A stretch of DNA of 64,000 nt, taken from the NCBI RefSeq assembly GCF_963576675.1, contig NC_088911.1, positions 79,699,256 through 79,763,255 on the forward strand, written 5' to 3'. The stretch comes from Euphorbia lathyris (Eukaryota; Streptophyta; Magnoliopsida; Malpighiales; Euphorbiaceae). The notes beneath the pieces are model-generated. The model had not been told where the DNA came from. It did no database searches and was given only the letters and a program-made list of their open reading frames with translations. Shown one piece after another: positions 9,527 through 19,726 of the stretch (positions are counted from its first letter, which is position 1; each line of letters begins with the position of its first letter). The translations under genes were made by a program, and so were the position numbers.

Positions 9527-12500
9527 ATGCAGGTTAGCTTGACATGCGTAGAGAAGTCAAAGCTGTGGTATATAGACAGCGCATGCTCAAGGCACATGAC
9601 AGGTGATGAAACACAATTCATCACACTAAAGCTTAAACGAGGTGGAAGTGTAAGCTTCGGAGACAATAAGAAGGGTAACATAGTCGGCTCAGGTACTATC
9701 GGAGGTAACCCAACTATTGAGTCAGTCTCCCTAGTTAAAGGTCTCAAATACAATCTACTGAGTGTAGCTCAGCTTTGCATGAGCGGCAGAAAGGTTGTAT
9801 TCGATAATACTAAGTGTCAAATACTCGAGGGGAACACAAATGAATTGATTTTAACTGCCCCTCGCGTAGATAATGTATACATGCTAAATTTAGAAAAACA
9901 GTTTTCCAAAAACATATGCTTAGTGTCTAAAGAGGATAACTCCTGGCTATGGCATAGAAGACTTGGGCATGTCAGCGTGGACCTTCTTGCCAAATTAGCT
10001 AGAAAGCAATTAGTTGAGGGATTACCCAAATTGAAATTTGAAAAAGATCAATTATGTAAAGCTTGTCAGCAAGGGAAACAAACCAAAAAGTCCTTTCAAA
10101 GTAAAAATATTGTCTCAACCAAGAGACCATTGGAATTACTACACTTGGATCTTTTCGGACCTATCCAGCCACTCAGCTTGGGAGGTAAGAAATTTTCCTT
10201 GGTCATTGTAGATGATTTCTCTCGGTACACTTGGATCACCTTGCTGAGTAGCAAGGATGAAACCTTTGAGATGTTCACTGCACTTATTAGAAAACTTGAA
10301 ATTGACAAAGACCTAAAAGTGGCTCATATTAGAAGCGACAATGGTGGAGAATTCAAAAACCAACAGTTTGATGAATTCTGTGAAACCAGTGGTATTGACC
10401 ACAATTTCTCTACTCCTAGAACACCTCAACAAAATGGGGTTGTTGAAAGGAAGAACAGAACAATTGTCGAAATTGCTAGAACCATGCTGAGTGAAAATAG
10501 GCTTCCAAAGTACTTCTGGGGTGAAGCCGTCCACACAGCATGCTATATATTGAATAGGGCTCTAGTAAGACCTATACTTAAGAAAACCCCATATGAACTT
10601 TGGAAAGGACGAAAGCCCAATATTGGTTACTTTTGTGCTTTTGGATGTAAATGTTTCATACTCAATACAAAAGACAATCTTGCAAAATTTGATGCTAAAG
10701 CTGACGAAGCGATCTTCTTAGGGTACTCAACAAACAGTAAAGCATATAGAGTCTATAATAAACGAACTCAGATTGTAGAAGAGTTTGTTCATGTTGAGTT
10801 CGATGAAGCTGACCCAACAGGAAAGACAACTCAGCTCACTGAAGATGAACCAAGCTCAGCTTCCGCTGATCAAAATGGAGCCTCTGAATCATCAATACAA
10901 GGGCTGACCAAAGGTAAGCAAGAAGTTGAAATAACATTTACTGACCAATCTATTCCTGTAGAGATTGCGGAAACACCTATTCCAAATGACTCAACATTGC
11001 CCAAAGAAATAAAAATCCCAAGAGGACATTCAGAAAAGTCCATTCTTGATGTTGTTGGCAATAAGTTGATGACCAGAGATCAGCTCAGGAAATACCTCAG
11101 CAATGTCGCATTCGTCTCAGTACATGAGCCAAAGAATTTTGCCGATGCTGAGCATGATGAATATTGGATAAATGCCATGCAAGAAGAGCTCGACCAATTC
11201 ACCAGAAATGAGGTATGGGATTTAGTGCCTAGACCTAGGGATCAAAAACCTATAGGAACTAAGTGGGTTTTTAGAAACAAACTAGATGAGCATGGAAATG
11301 TGATAAGGAACAAAGCTCGACTTGTAGCCCAAGGCTATAGTCAGCAAGAGGGAATTGATTATGGGGAAACATTTGCACCTGTTGCTAGGTTAGAAGCAAT
11401 ACGTATATTGTGTGCCTATGCCAGTTTCATGAACTTCAAGTTATACCAAATGGATGTCAAAAGTGCATTTCTTAATGGTTTCATAAACGAAGAGGTATAT
11501 GTTAATCAACCTCCTGGGTTTGAAGATCCAAAATTTCCAAACCACGTTTATAAACTCAAAAAGACATTGTACGGCCTAAAACAAGCTCCAAGAGCTTGGT
11601 ATGAGAGGTTGACCAACTTCCTACTGACCAGGAACTATGTCAGGGGAAAAGCTGACACAACCTTGTTCATTAAGAAAAAGGGAAAACATACCCTACTTGC
11701 ACAAATATATGTAGATGATATAATATTTGGTGCTACTGATGAATGTTTGTGCAAAGAATTCAGCAAACAGATACAAACTGAGTTCGAGATGTCCATGATG
11801 GGGGAACTCAACTTCTTACTTGGACTCCAAATCAAGCAAGGTAAGAATGGCATCTTCATAAGCCAGTCCAAGTACACCAAGGAAATGTTAAAGAAATTCA
11901 ATATGATGGACTGCAAACCAATATCAACCCCTATGGGTACTGATACTGTCCTGTGCAAAGATGAGAAAAGTAAGTCAATAGACATTAAACTCTATCGAGG
12001 TATGATAGGTTCGTTACTTTATCTCACAGCTAGTAGACCAGACATACAGTACTCAGTATGTTATTGTGCGAGATATCAAGCTGATCCCAGAGAATCTCAT
12101 CTAACAGCTGTAAAAAGAATCTTTAGATATTTGCAGAGTTCAGTTGATGCAGGTCTATGGTATCCAACCTCAAATGACTTCACACTCATTGGGTATACTG
12201 ATGCTGACTATGGACGAGATAAGCTAGAACGTAAAAGCACTTCAGGAGGATGTCATTTCCTTGGAAGCTGTCTAGTATCTTGGTTCAGCAAGAAGCAATC
12301 ATCTGTGGCCCTGTCTACAACTGAAGCTGAGTACGTGGCTGCTGAAAGCTGTGTTGCTCAAGTTCTGTGGATAAAGCAACAGCTTGAGGATTATGGAGTA
12401 AAGACTGAAACAATAGAGATCAAATGTGACAACAAGAGTGCCATTGATCTGTCCAAAAATCCAATCCAACATAGCAGGATGAAGCATGTCAGCATAAGGC

Positions 12501-12655
12501 ATCACTTCATCAGAGATCACGTACTAAAAGATGAGATCAAACTGACCTATGTGCCAATAAATGAACAGCTCGCAGATATCTTCACCAAGCCTTTGGCACG
12601 TGAACAGTTCAACATACTAAGGGAAGCTATCGGTATGTCTAATCCTCTTCAATAA
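9527..12655 (+). CDS. pol: Copia pol polyprotein: protease, integrase, reverse transcriptase, RNase H
   Basis: Intact 1042-aa frame starting at ATG 9527. Aspartic protease motif WYIDSACS (D17; Ala replaces the usual Gly after Ser). Integrase zinc-binding HHCC at H143/H148 and C177/C180, then the DD35E core at D208, D271 and E307 (QQNGVVER). The copia RT begins near residue 560 ([12 protein letters not shown]) and includes [22 protein letters not shown] and the catalytic YVDD at 727-730. RNase H has D891 (YTDADY), E932 (TTEAEY) and D967 (KCDNKSA), and the frame ends with ADIFTKPL. All catalytic residues I can identify are present, so enzymatic competence is plausible. gag damage suggests the copy would need gag in trans. 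Confidence 0.95.
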   Translation: MQVSLTCVEKSKLWYIDSACSRHMTGDETQFITLKLKRGGSVSFGDNKKGNIVGSGTIGGNPTIESVSLVKGLKYNLLSVAQLCMSGRKVVFDNTKCQILEGNTNELILTAPRVDNVYMLNLEKQFSKNICLVSKEDNSWLWHRRLGHVSVDLLAKLARKQLVEGLPKLKFEKDQLCKACQQGKQTKKSFQSKNIVSTKRPLELLHLDLFGPIQPLSLGGKKFSLVIVDDFSRYTWITLLSSKDETFEMFTALIRKLEIDKDLKVAHIRSDNGGEFKNQQFDEFCETSGIDHNFSTPRTPQQNGVVERKNRTIVEIARTMLSENRLPKYFWGEAVHTACYILNRALVRPILKKTPYELWKGRKPNIGYFCAFGCKCFILNTKDNLAKFDAKADEAIFLGYSTNSKAYRVYNKRTQIVEEFVHVEFDEADPTGKTTQLTEDEPSSASADQNGASESSIQGLTKGKQEVEITFTDQSIPVEIAETPIPNDSTLPKEIKIPRGHSEKSILDVVGNKLMTRDQLRKYLSNVAFVSVHEPKNFADAEHDEYWINAMQEELDQFTRNEVWDLVPRPRDQKPIGTKWVFRNKLDEHGNVIRNKARLVAQGYSQQEGIDYGETFAPVARLEAIRILCAYASFMNFKLYQMDVKSAFLNGFINEEVYVNQPPGFEDPKFPNHVYKLKKTLYGLKQAPRAWYERLTNFLLTRNYVRGKADTTLFIKKKGKHTLLAQIYVDDIIFGATDECLCKEFSKQIQTEFEMSMMGELNFLLGLQIKQGKNGIFISQSKYTKEMLKKFNMMDCKPISTPMGTDTVLCKDEKSKSIDIKLYRGMIGSLLYLTASRPDIQYSVCYCARYQADPRESHLTAVKRIFRYLQSSVDAGLWYPTSNDFTLIGYTDADYGRDKLERKSTSGGCHFLGSCLVSWFSKKQSSVALSTTEAEYVAAESCVAQVLWIKQQLEDYGVKTETIEIKCDNKSAIDLSKNPIQHSRMKHVSIRHHFIRDHVLKDEIKLTYVPINEQLADIFTKPLAREQFNILREAIGMSNPLQ

Positions 12656-13193
12656 ATTCCTAAGTAAATGATGTATGATTGCCATGCTGAGTGAAAAGTT
12701 GAACCTTGTGAAAATGTCATGCTGAGTAAAATAACTCCTACTTACTGAATTTGAAATATAGAAAAATCACTTCATACTGAGTTGACATACATGTTGAGTG
12801 GTTATCCTGAGTAGGTACATATACTGAGCAACTATCATGTAATTAGATAGAAAATTTATCTTGATAGAACTAAGTACTCAGTGTCACAAACGATTCACTT
12901 TCTAAGAAAATTGCGCTAGAACCCACTTGCACCATTAAATGCCAACACGTGTAATAAAAAGTACCTAGGAGAGGCAAACGATTATGAGACAACCCATGCG
13001 CCGGAAATGTCATAAATGACAAAATCTCTGCCGGTTGAACGCCCCAAGGAAAAATGGCTACTTCAATTAATACGACCGTTTTAGGTATATATAAATAATG
13101 GATAAAATACTTCTCAAATCTCCTCACACGTGAATCCTTTGGTATTCAGAATCTCTCTCTCTCTCTCAAATCTTCCACCAAAAATATCTGAAA
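12656..13193 (+). other. Spacer between pol and the third ORF
   Basis: Non-coding, about 540 bp. Holds at least five ctgag(t/c) words between 12680 and 12835 and a CT microsatellite at 13150-13167 just upstream of the next ATG. A TATATATAA-like stretch at about 13085-13095 could be an internal promoter for the third ORF, but that is inference. Confidence 0.5.
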
Positions 13194-16045
13194 ATGACCA
13201 ACACTCAGAAAATCTCCGGTGAAAATTCTGGAAAACTAATCACCGATGAAAGCCCTAAATCTCCTCCTAAGTCTAACCTAACTCCAAGCAAACGTCGTCA
13301 AACGGATCCGGCAAGTTCCTCAAATCAGAAGAAACCCAAGGCTAGAACCATGGTGAAGGTTCACACAAAAGTCCACAATCTGGAAGTCCTCAAATGCCGC
13401 TGGTTCTCTCCCAGCTTCGTTACCGACAAAAAGCCTTTTTCTGAATGGATTGAGAAAAACGAGTGGGCAGACCTCTTCTCTCTCTCCGGAACCACCTATC
13501 CACGATTGGTTAGGGAATTCTACTCCGGTCTCTATGTTGACAAGGATGATGCTGATTATTTGGAGACGCACGTTAAAGGTCACAAAATTGTCATTACTCC
13601 ATCCTACTTAGCAACCTTACTCAACTTGCCTAACAAAGGAACCGAGTTTAGAACAACAAAAGAAAAGGTATCAAAGGAAATGCTTGACCAGATGAAGGGG
13701 TTTTGCAAACCCAAAAATTACAAAGGAGAAATACCCAGCACGAGTATGGGGCAAAACCAGAAGATGGCGCACTACATCTTAACAAACTTTATCTTCCCTA
13801 AACTCAACTCAGCTTCGTCTGCCTCCAATTTCGAGCAGTGCTTCATATGGCACATGCTAACCTATTGTCCGCTGAATATGCCTGTGTTTTTTGTGGGAGC
13901 ACTTCAACGAGGGGGAAAGAAACTTCGACTAGGATCTCTCATCACCAAGATCCTTGAAGATCACAATATTGAGACCATCACTGAGACTAAAAGCTTGGGA
14001 GCAGAAATAACCGCAGCTCTGCTAACTGGGTTATTGTTCAACCAACCACTAAAGGGAGGTGAAGATGTTGAGGAAGATGAAGAAGAAAACGATGCTGAGC
14101 AAGAAGTTGAAACTGAGCTAGCAGCAGATAATGTTGAGCCAGAAGTTGAACCAGAGGAAGTTCCTGCCGATTCCCCCAAGGCAAAGAAGAAGAAAAAGAC
14201 ACTTGTGCAAAGGATATTGAGACTGTGCCCATGAAGAAGAGGGATATGACAAGAGGAAAGAATACTGATGCTGACCTACCGCAGGTTACACCAAAGTCAG
14301 CGGAGAAAAGGAAAGGGCAAGCTGAGCCCGAGGAAGAACATGAAGAATCCCCAGAACAGCCGCTAAAGAAGAAAAGTAAAAATTCTGGGTTGAAAATAGT
14401 TGAAGCTGATCCCATTGATTGGGTTGCGACACCCAAATCTCACTGCACTCATAACATTGAGATTGATCTTGAGAAAACTCCAGTTGAGCAAGCTGATGAA
14501 GAAGAAGAACAAGGACAGGTTGATACACAGCTTAATGCTGAAGAAACAGATCATGCTGAGCCGGAAAATATTGAGCAAAATCAGGAAGAACATGTTGAAT
14601 AAGAAGATGAGGAACTTCAAAGAGAGGATCTAAACGTTGAAGCTGAGGTAGAGGATATAATTGTCCAAACTGACCCGTCTCCTCCAAAAACTAAGTCCCT
14701 CAGAAGATTAAAAAAGAAAGCTGTCAAAACTCCTCTCATTGATCTCTTGGCAGAGTCTCCCTCTTTGGAGCAAACTACGAATCCATCCAAAATCCAGTTC
14801 CAGTATTTCTCCCATCATGTTGAGTCTCCTCCCAAGAAATCGGAGCAAAATCAAGCCTCTGTTACTCACACTGAGGAACATGCCAAGACTCCACAAAATC
14901 CAAATCCTGCCGAGCAAGAGCTCGAAGATCCAGTCACTCAACATGGGGAAAAGGCTATGGATCCACCTGTTCCAACTCAACATCCTGATCAAGACCCAAT
15001 TGCTCAAGCTAGTAAACAGCCAACTCCACCGCCATCCAGCTCCACCTCCATTCCTACTTGTGAGCCAACTTCAACTGAGCAACATGCCTATCTTAGTGCA
15101 ACTCAGTCTGGCCGTCGCATCATCGAAACGGCTCAATCTCTTCTCCAGGAGTTCACCACTTCTGATGCTGCTAGGTCTGCTCATCCTGAGTCCACAAATA
15201 TACCTGCCATCACTCAACTTCTCACGAAAATTAAGGGACTCAAGGATCTTGTCAGTATTGTGACCACCATCCAATCACAGCAACCTAAGCAAGATCACAT
15301 TGCCAAGCTGACTGAGCTATTCCTCCTGATGATAAACCACATGAATTCCCTTGAAGGTAAAATCAATAATCTCTCTGCCCCTAATCCAGGCTCTGTAACT
15401 TCAGTTGAGTTAGATCAACAATTTGCCAAACTGAGAGCAGAACTCCCCAACCTTGGGCCAACGGCTAATCCTGAGTATGCCATATCTGCTGAGTTGCAGG
15501 GATGCTTTGCCAAGCTGACTGCCGATCTTACTTGTACACGCGAGCTTGTTTCCTCCACTTCTCAATGTATAATTGATCAACTCAGTGAAGTCGTGAGTCT
15601 TCTCAATGTCAACAAAGCTCAGATGGATGTTGACCCCATCAATGATAAACTTTCACAAGGAATTCTACAGGTTGTTCGTTATGACAATGCTCAACGCATC
15701 TTCTATGATTCTGCCCTATTGAAGATGTATCATCAATCCTTTGCTCAGATCACCAGCTCCTTTACCTGGCTTAGCAAGTCCCATGAGTGCATTATCAATC
15801 TGATCACTGGATCTATCCCCGTTCCTCGAAATGTTCGAGATGATTGCGTACCTGTAATAGACGGCTTGAGTGAGAGCACGAAGCGTTTACAACGTTATTC
15901 GAATGTTCTATCCTCAGCTGTAAGAAATGAAACCTTTGTCTATAAACCCGATGCTGGCAAAACGGGGGAGAGAACTAAAACTGGAACTCAACAACAGACA
16001 GGTGCATCAGGAAGCAAAGTGAAAGGAAAGGGTAAAGCTGTGTGA
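13194..16045 (+). pseudogene. Third (env-like position) ORF of the copia element, disrupted
   Basis: Begins at ATG 13194 and runs 346 codons in one frame. An apparent +1 shift in the A-rich Lys stretch near 14185-14205 moves the reading to frame 2, where it continues past 14225, through a TAA at 14600-14602, to 16045. Total coding length is about 950 codons. The N-terminal part (VLKCRWFSPSFV, WADLFSLSGTTYPRLVREFY, SYLATLLNLP) resembles the 'putative plant transposon protein' domain found after pol in SIRE and Athila elements. The middle is acidic and rich in Glu/Pro; the rest has hydrophobic/acidic heptads and a basic tail. I see no clear signal peptide or transmembrane segment, so a real envelope role is not supported. 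Confidence 0.75.
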
Positions 16046-16467
16046 AGAAGTGAAACTTAAGTGTGTATGTGTGAAACTGTTTTTGTGTTGTTTAGAAATA
16101 TATTTTGTGGACAAGTATTATGCATGTGTATGGTCTATTTTATTTCAATGAACTGTTCTCTATTCTGTTCAAATGACATGCTTGTCAATACACATTAACA
16201 TAAACATTGAACAAACAAATACTCAGTATACAAAAATAACGAGTAAATCAAATTGAGTATCCAAGCATTTCTAAAAGCTGACTTAGACTCAAAATAATTT
16301 AGAACTAAATCTAGTCAGTACAAACATCCTTAGTTTGTTTAAGAGGTAAATAAACAGATGCAACCCTTACGGGGGAGAAATTTCAGAAATATGAAAGATA
16401 AATCATGGGGAATTTCAAAACTGAGTTCCATAATTATGCATTTTGCCAACATCAAAATGGGGGAGTT
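16046..16467 (+). other. 3' non-coding region and polypurine tract of the copia element
   Basis: No frame. The polypurine tract (aaaatgggggag, about 16454-16465) lies directly before the 3' LTR and would prime plus-strand synthesis. Several actcagt/ctgact words recur. Confidence 0.8.
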
Positions 16468-17870
16468 TGTTGAAACACCTTTCCACAAGATTTTGATTTG
16501 ACAAAATCATCCATGATTAAGAGACAATTAAATTTAAGTGCTTTATTTTAATTGTACTAATCCGTTTGTTCAATGTTGAGTGTAAATATAAATAAAGATA
16601 AATATAAGAAGTAAGACAGGAAGAGGTCAGCATAGAAGCCTAAAGTATCAAGCTGAGTGGAATCAAACTTAGCATCAAAAGACAAAGACATACACGCCCA
16701 CAACAACTGTCTCACAAAGCTGAGCTGACTAAAGTTACACTCAGATTGGAAATTGCAAATGACAAGGTTTTACGAAGTAGAAGCTGAGTGATTCTTCAGG
16801 ACAGCATGAAAAAGTCATTAGCTAAGAGACAATGATTACCGCCCCTCTGTACCAATAATTGAATCCTTGGAAATACACAGAAGACACATTCCGAGATGTA
16901 TGGGTCAATGGATTATTGGTAAAGGACAACTGACACTAAAGGATAAGCCAGACGCAAGAGGACAAGCCTGACGTATGAAGAAATGCAGAGGAAGGGAATG
17001 GCTGGAGCAGTCTGAAGCTGACCAGAATCTGTCCTCTAAAAGAGCCGTTTTAACCTTAACGGCTACATCATTTTTAAATGATCCGATCCCAGATTTTCTC
17101 CTATATAAGGACAATCAAAATCCTTGGATCATTGCCGGATAAAAAAAGAGAAAAATACAAGAGAGAAAAGATACAAAAGCACTTAGTTACAAAAATAGAT
17201 CTTACACCCATCTTTCATTCTTTGTGTAAATGCTAGAGTGATTACTTGTAATCGTCTAAAATGTTCTTTACTTGAAAAGAACAAGTGTTTATCAATTGTA
17301 AAATTGAGAGTGCTGTGCTGAGTGTTTGGTTGTAAACATTCAGTGGTAGAGAAATATAGGTGCTGGGTTGTAGCACTTAGTAGGAGTTGAGTAGACGAAT
17401 AGAGGAAGGTACTCTTGCATATTCAACTGCCTTGTAATTGGTTTGTGCTCTACCTTTAAAGAACTCAGTATTGGATTCTAAAAGCCCGGAGGACTCTGGA
17501 GACTGGACGTAGGCAGAGAGGCCGAACCAGGATAAGTGATACTAAGTAATCTCTAAACTCTCTCTTAACTTATATATGTGCATGTGTTGTATGTGAAATT
17601 TACTCAGCATATAAAATTGTTTAAAGTTAACTCTGAGTAATTTCAGGTGCTGAGTTAGACGCTGACCTCCAAGAGTGTCAATATCTAACTTATAAATAAA
17701 ACAGCTTTAGTCAATATCAGTCCAAAGCTGTCTTATAGCATATCTGGCCAAGCTGACCAAAAGCTGAGCTGACCAACTAGCAAAAATATCTAAGTCAGCG
17801 TACAATTAAACGAAAAAAGTTATATTAGTTCCTAACCCCCCCCCTTGGAACTAATCACACGGGACCAACA
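16468..17870 (+). repeat. 3' LTR of the copia element
   Basis: 1403 bp, near-identical to the 5' LTR, followed by the target duplication AACTC at 17871-17875. One extra C in the C-run near 17840 accounts for the 1-bp length difference. Confidence 0.95.
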
Positions 17871-17875
17871 AACTC

Positions 17876-18639
17876 CCCCTGACAAGCCATGGAACATCAC
17901 TAAACAGTTCAAGGACTAGAAACCTAACATGAGCTCTAGGATACAAATGGGAAAAAATGCAAATCGAACACTCTAACAAAAAGCATACAACAGATGCTAA
18001 TAAAAGTTCCGAATTAATTTAAGAAGATAGAAATATGAAAATCCAATAAAGGTAATTATAACAGATTTTGAATAAAAAGAGAAAAGGAACATAAGATTTA
18101 CCTTGAGTGAGCAGTCCAAAGCCGAAGATATGAGATCTGCCTATGGGGCATGAAGTTATAGGCGGTGAGGCTTATGGCGGCACCACCCCTACTCGGGGGT
18201 GGTACCGATAGTGGGTACCGGCTCCCATGGCCTATGCTGCCTCCGCCTTTTCCTTTGCAAACTGCATATTCTGCATTCGAGACCTAAAGAGCAAAGAGAA
18301 AAGAAGAATATGTTTTTTTTCGAAATGAAAAGAAGAATATGTTATAGACTTGAAATGCCTACATTCAAATACATCGAAGAAGATTGGTCACTTCTACCTT
18401 CAATCGTGTCCTCTTTGAAATGAACGATCGATTGAAAAGAAGCCATTTCAAACTATCGATTGAAGAAAAAGCCTCTGTTACAGTAGAGGGCATTGAGATG
18501 CCCTAAAAATTGAGTGAGAGGGGGGAAATGGAAAATAGGAAAAGTATAAAGTGGGGGGAACTTCTAAAAATAAAAGCTGGAAAGAAAATTAGCAATTGTA
18601 ATTTTTATTTTTATTTTAATTCATGTCAATATTTATTGT
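17876..18639. other. CACTA interior right of the copia insertion
   Basis: AT-rich DNA with a GC-rich patch at about 18110-18260. The minus strand of that patch reads QFAKEKAEAA, then a stop, then AMGAGTHYRYHP. This may be another degraded captured exon, but the family is not recognised. Confidence 0.4.
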
Positions 18640-18954
18640 GCTAATTTCAAACGACTTTTGTTGTGTGTAAATTGTAGTTATCTTCATACTATAATTTTGG
18701 TTGTAATATTTTAAGGGTAAGTTGTCTCTAATTAGGACGACATTGCTTGGATACATATTGTCGTTGCAATTGCATACGACATAAGTCGTCTGTAATTATT
18801 GTCCTCGGTAAGTCGTCTTTAATTTATGGATATCTTCATTTATAATGTTGGTTGAACTATTTCGTAGGTAAGGTGTTTGTATGTTGTTGATAATAACAAC
18901 GACAAATGTGTCGTCTGTAAAATGTCGTAGTTAAACTGTTATTTTCTTGTAGTG
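18640..18954. repeat. Right subterminal repeats and terminus of the CACTA element
   Basis: Contains clustered acgacataagtcgtctgtaat, gtcgtcttta, gacaaatgtgtcgtctgtaa and ttgtcgttgc motifs, ending in ttttcttgtagtg at 18954, the inverse of CACTACAAGAAAA. Confidence 0.8.
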
Positions 18955-18959
18955 ACTCA

Positions 18960-19726
18960 ATCTAGTCGCGTTCACTCAGACATCCACCGGAACAACGATC
19001 AAGAAGTTAATCAGCAAGCAGGGCCCCAACCTTGATTAGATCCTCAATACCAACTCCTAGTAGAGGAAGTATTCCGAAGGTTCGCCCATAATGTAGCAGC
19101 CATGAAAAAAGAGATGGACGATGCAAAAGCAACGCATTAGCTGGAGATGGCTGATCTTCGGCAGCAGTTCCGGAAAGCAAAAAGGGACGAGCGAGAAAAA
19201 CTCGCCAGACAAGAGGATCTAGTAGGTAATCCACCAAGACCCCTAGAGCTTATTCCGAAGCATGTCTCCTAGGTGGAGGTATTCCATATCAAGAAGTCCT
19301 CATCGGCACCATACAAGGCGAAAGGACTTTAAGGACAAGGAGAAAAAAAAATCATGCAGACGAAGCAAAATGTTGTTCCCCGTCGAAACCCCTAGGTAGC
19401 TGTCACTTGAGGTCTGAGCCAGAGAAGATGAGGGCCAAATAAGATGCGTCCCTCAGCAAGGACATATTGGAGCTCCTAGAGAATAATTCTTTGCGCAAAT
19501 CTAATTCTCGGGGCGGATATTCTGATTTGTCAGAGACCAGCACGCCTCTATCAAAGGAGATTCAACGGCAGCCCATGCCTCGAGGATTTCGGGTTCCAAC
19601 CTTCATGCAGTACGGAGGATTAAGGGATCTTGTCACCCATATTAAGAACTTTCGACGAATAATGGAAGCAACTCCGAAGCTGGGAGAGGTTGGAGGATTG
19701 ATCTTCAGAAAAAAGCTTGTAGCTTA
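18960..19726 (+). pseudogene. Decayed Ty3/gypsy gag remnant (Tat/Ogre-like)
   Basis: Plus-strand fragments include FRRFAHNVAAMKKEMDDAK and MADLRQQFRKAKRDEREKLA, a coiled-coil gag N-terminus. A later piece, MPRGFRVPTFMQYGG followed by THIKNFRRIM, matches the start of the gypsy gag domain (x-P-x-GF-x-x-P-x-x-x-x-Y-x-G). Several stops break the frame. It ends abruptly near 19710-19726, where coding sequence on the opposite strand begins. Confidence 0.6.

Larger units (their letters stand above)
6269..17870 (+). mobile_element. Ty1/copia LTR retrotransposon, SIRE/Maximus-like architecture, 11.6 kb
   Basis: Complete element with LTRs 6269-7670 and 16468-17870, both starting TGTTGAAAC and ending GACCAACA. 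It is flanked by the perfect 5-bp duplication AACTC (6264-6268 and 17871-17875). The primer-binding site is complementary to initiator Met-tRNA, and a polypurine tract precedes the 3' LTR. Order: gag with coiled coil and zinc knuckles; protease-integrase-RT-RNase H, which is copia order with integrase before RT; then a long extra ORF. Large size, iMet PBS and a third ORF after pol point to the SIRE/Maximus lineage. LTRs differ at roughly 27-30 positions by eye, about 98% identical, so insertion is recent. pol is intact; gag and the third ORF carry stops and frameshifts. Confidence 0.93.
1..18954. mobile_element. CACTA (En/Spm-type) DNA transposon, left end outside window
   Basis: The right end at 18941-18954 reads as the inverse of CACTACAAGAAAA, the classic CACTA terminal motif. 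Both ends carry many short subterminal GTCGTC/GTCGTT-type repeats (about 1-210 and 18640-18954), mostly in opposite orientation, so both halves are assigned to one element. A copia element (6269-17870) interrupts it; removing this and one 5-bp TSD copy leaves over 7.3 kb of CACTA sequence. I see no TNPA/TNPD-like transposase frame, so this copy looks non-autonomous. It carries minus-strand fragments of several host genes (separate entries). The 3-bp target duplication cannot be checked because the left end is missing. Confidence 0.75.

Noticed and set aside
14038..14436. 132-codon minus-strand frame, Ser/Leu-rich
   Set aside because: Antisense shadow of the Glu/Lys-rich part of the copia third ORF.
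13194..16045. True retroviral-type envelope or integrated plant virus gene
   Set aside because: No membrane-spanning or signal features were seen; the flanking LTRs and copia pol order make it a retrotransposon accessory ORF.
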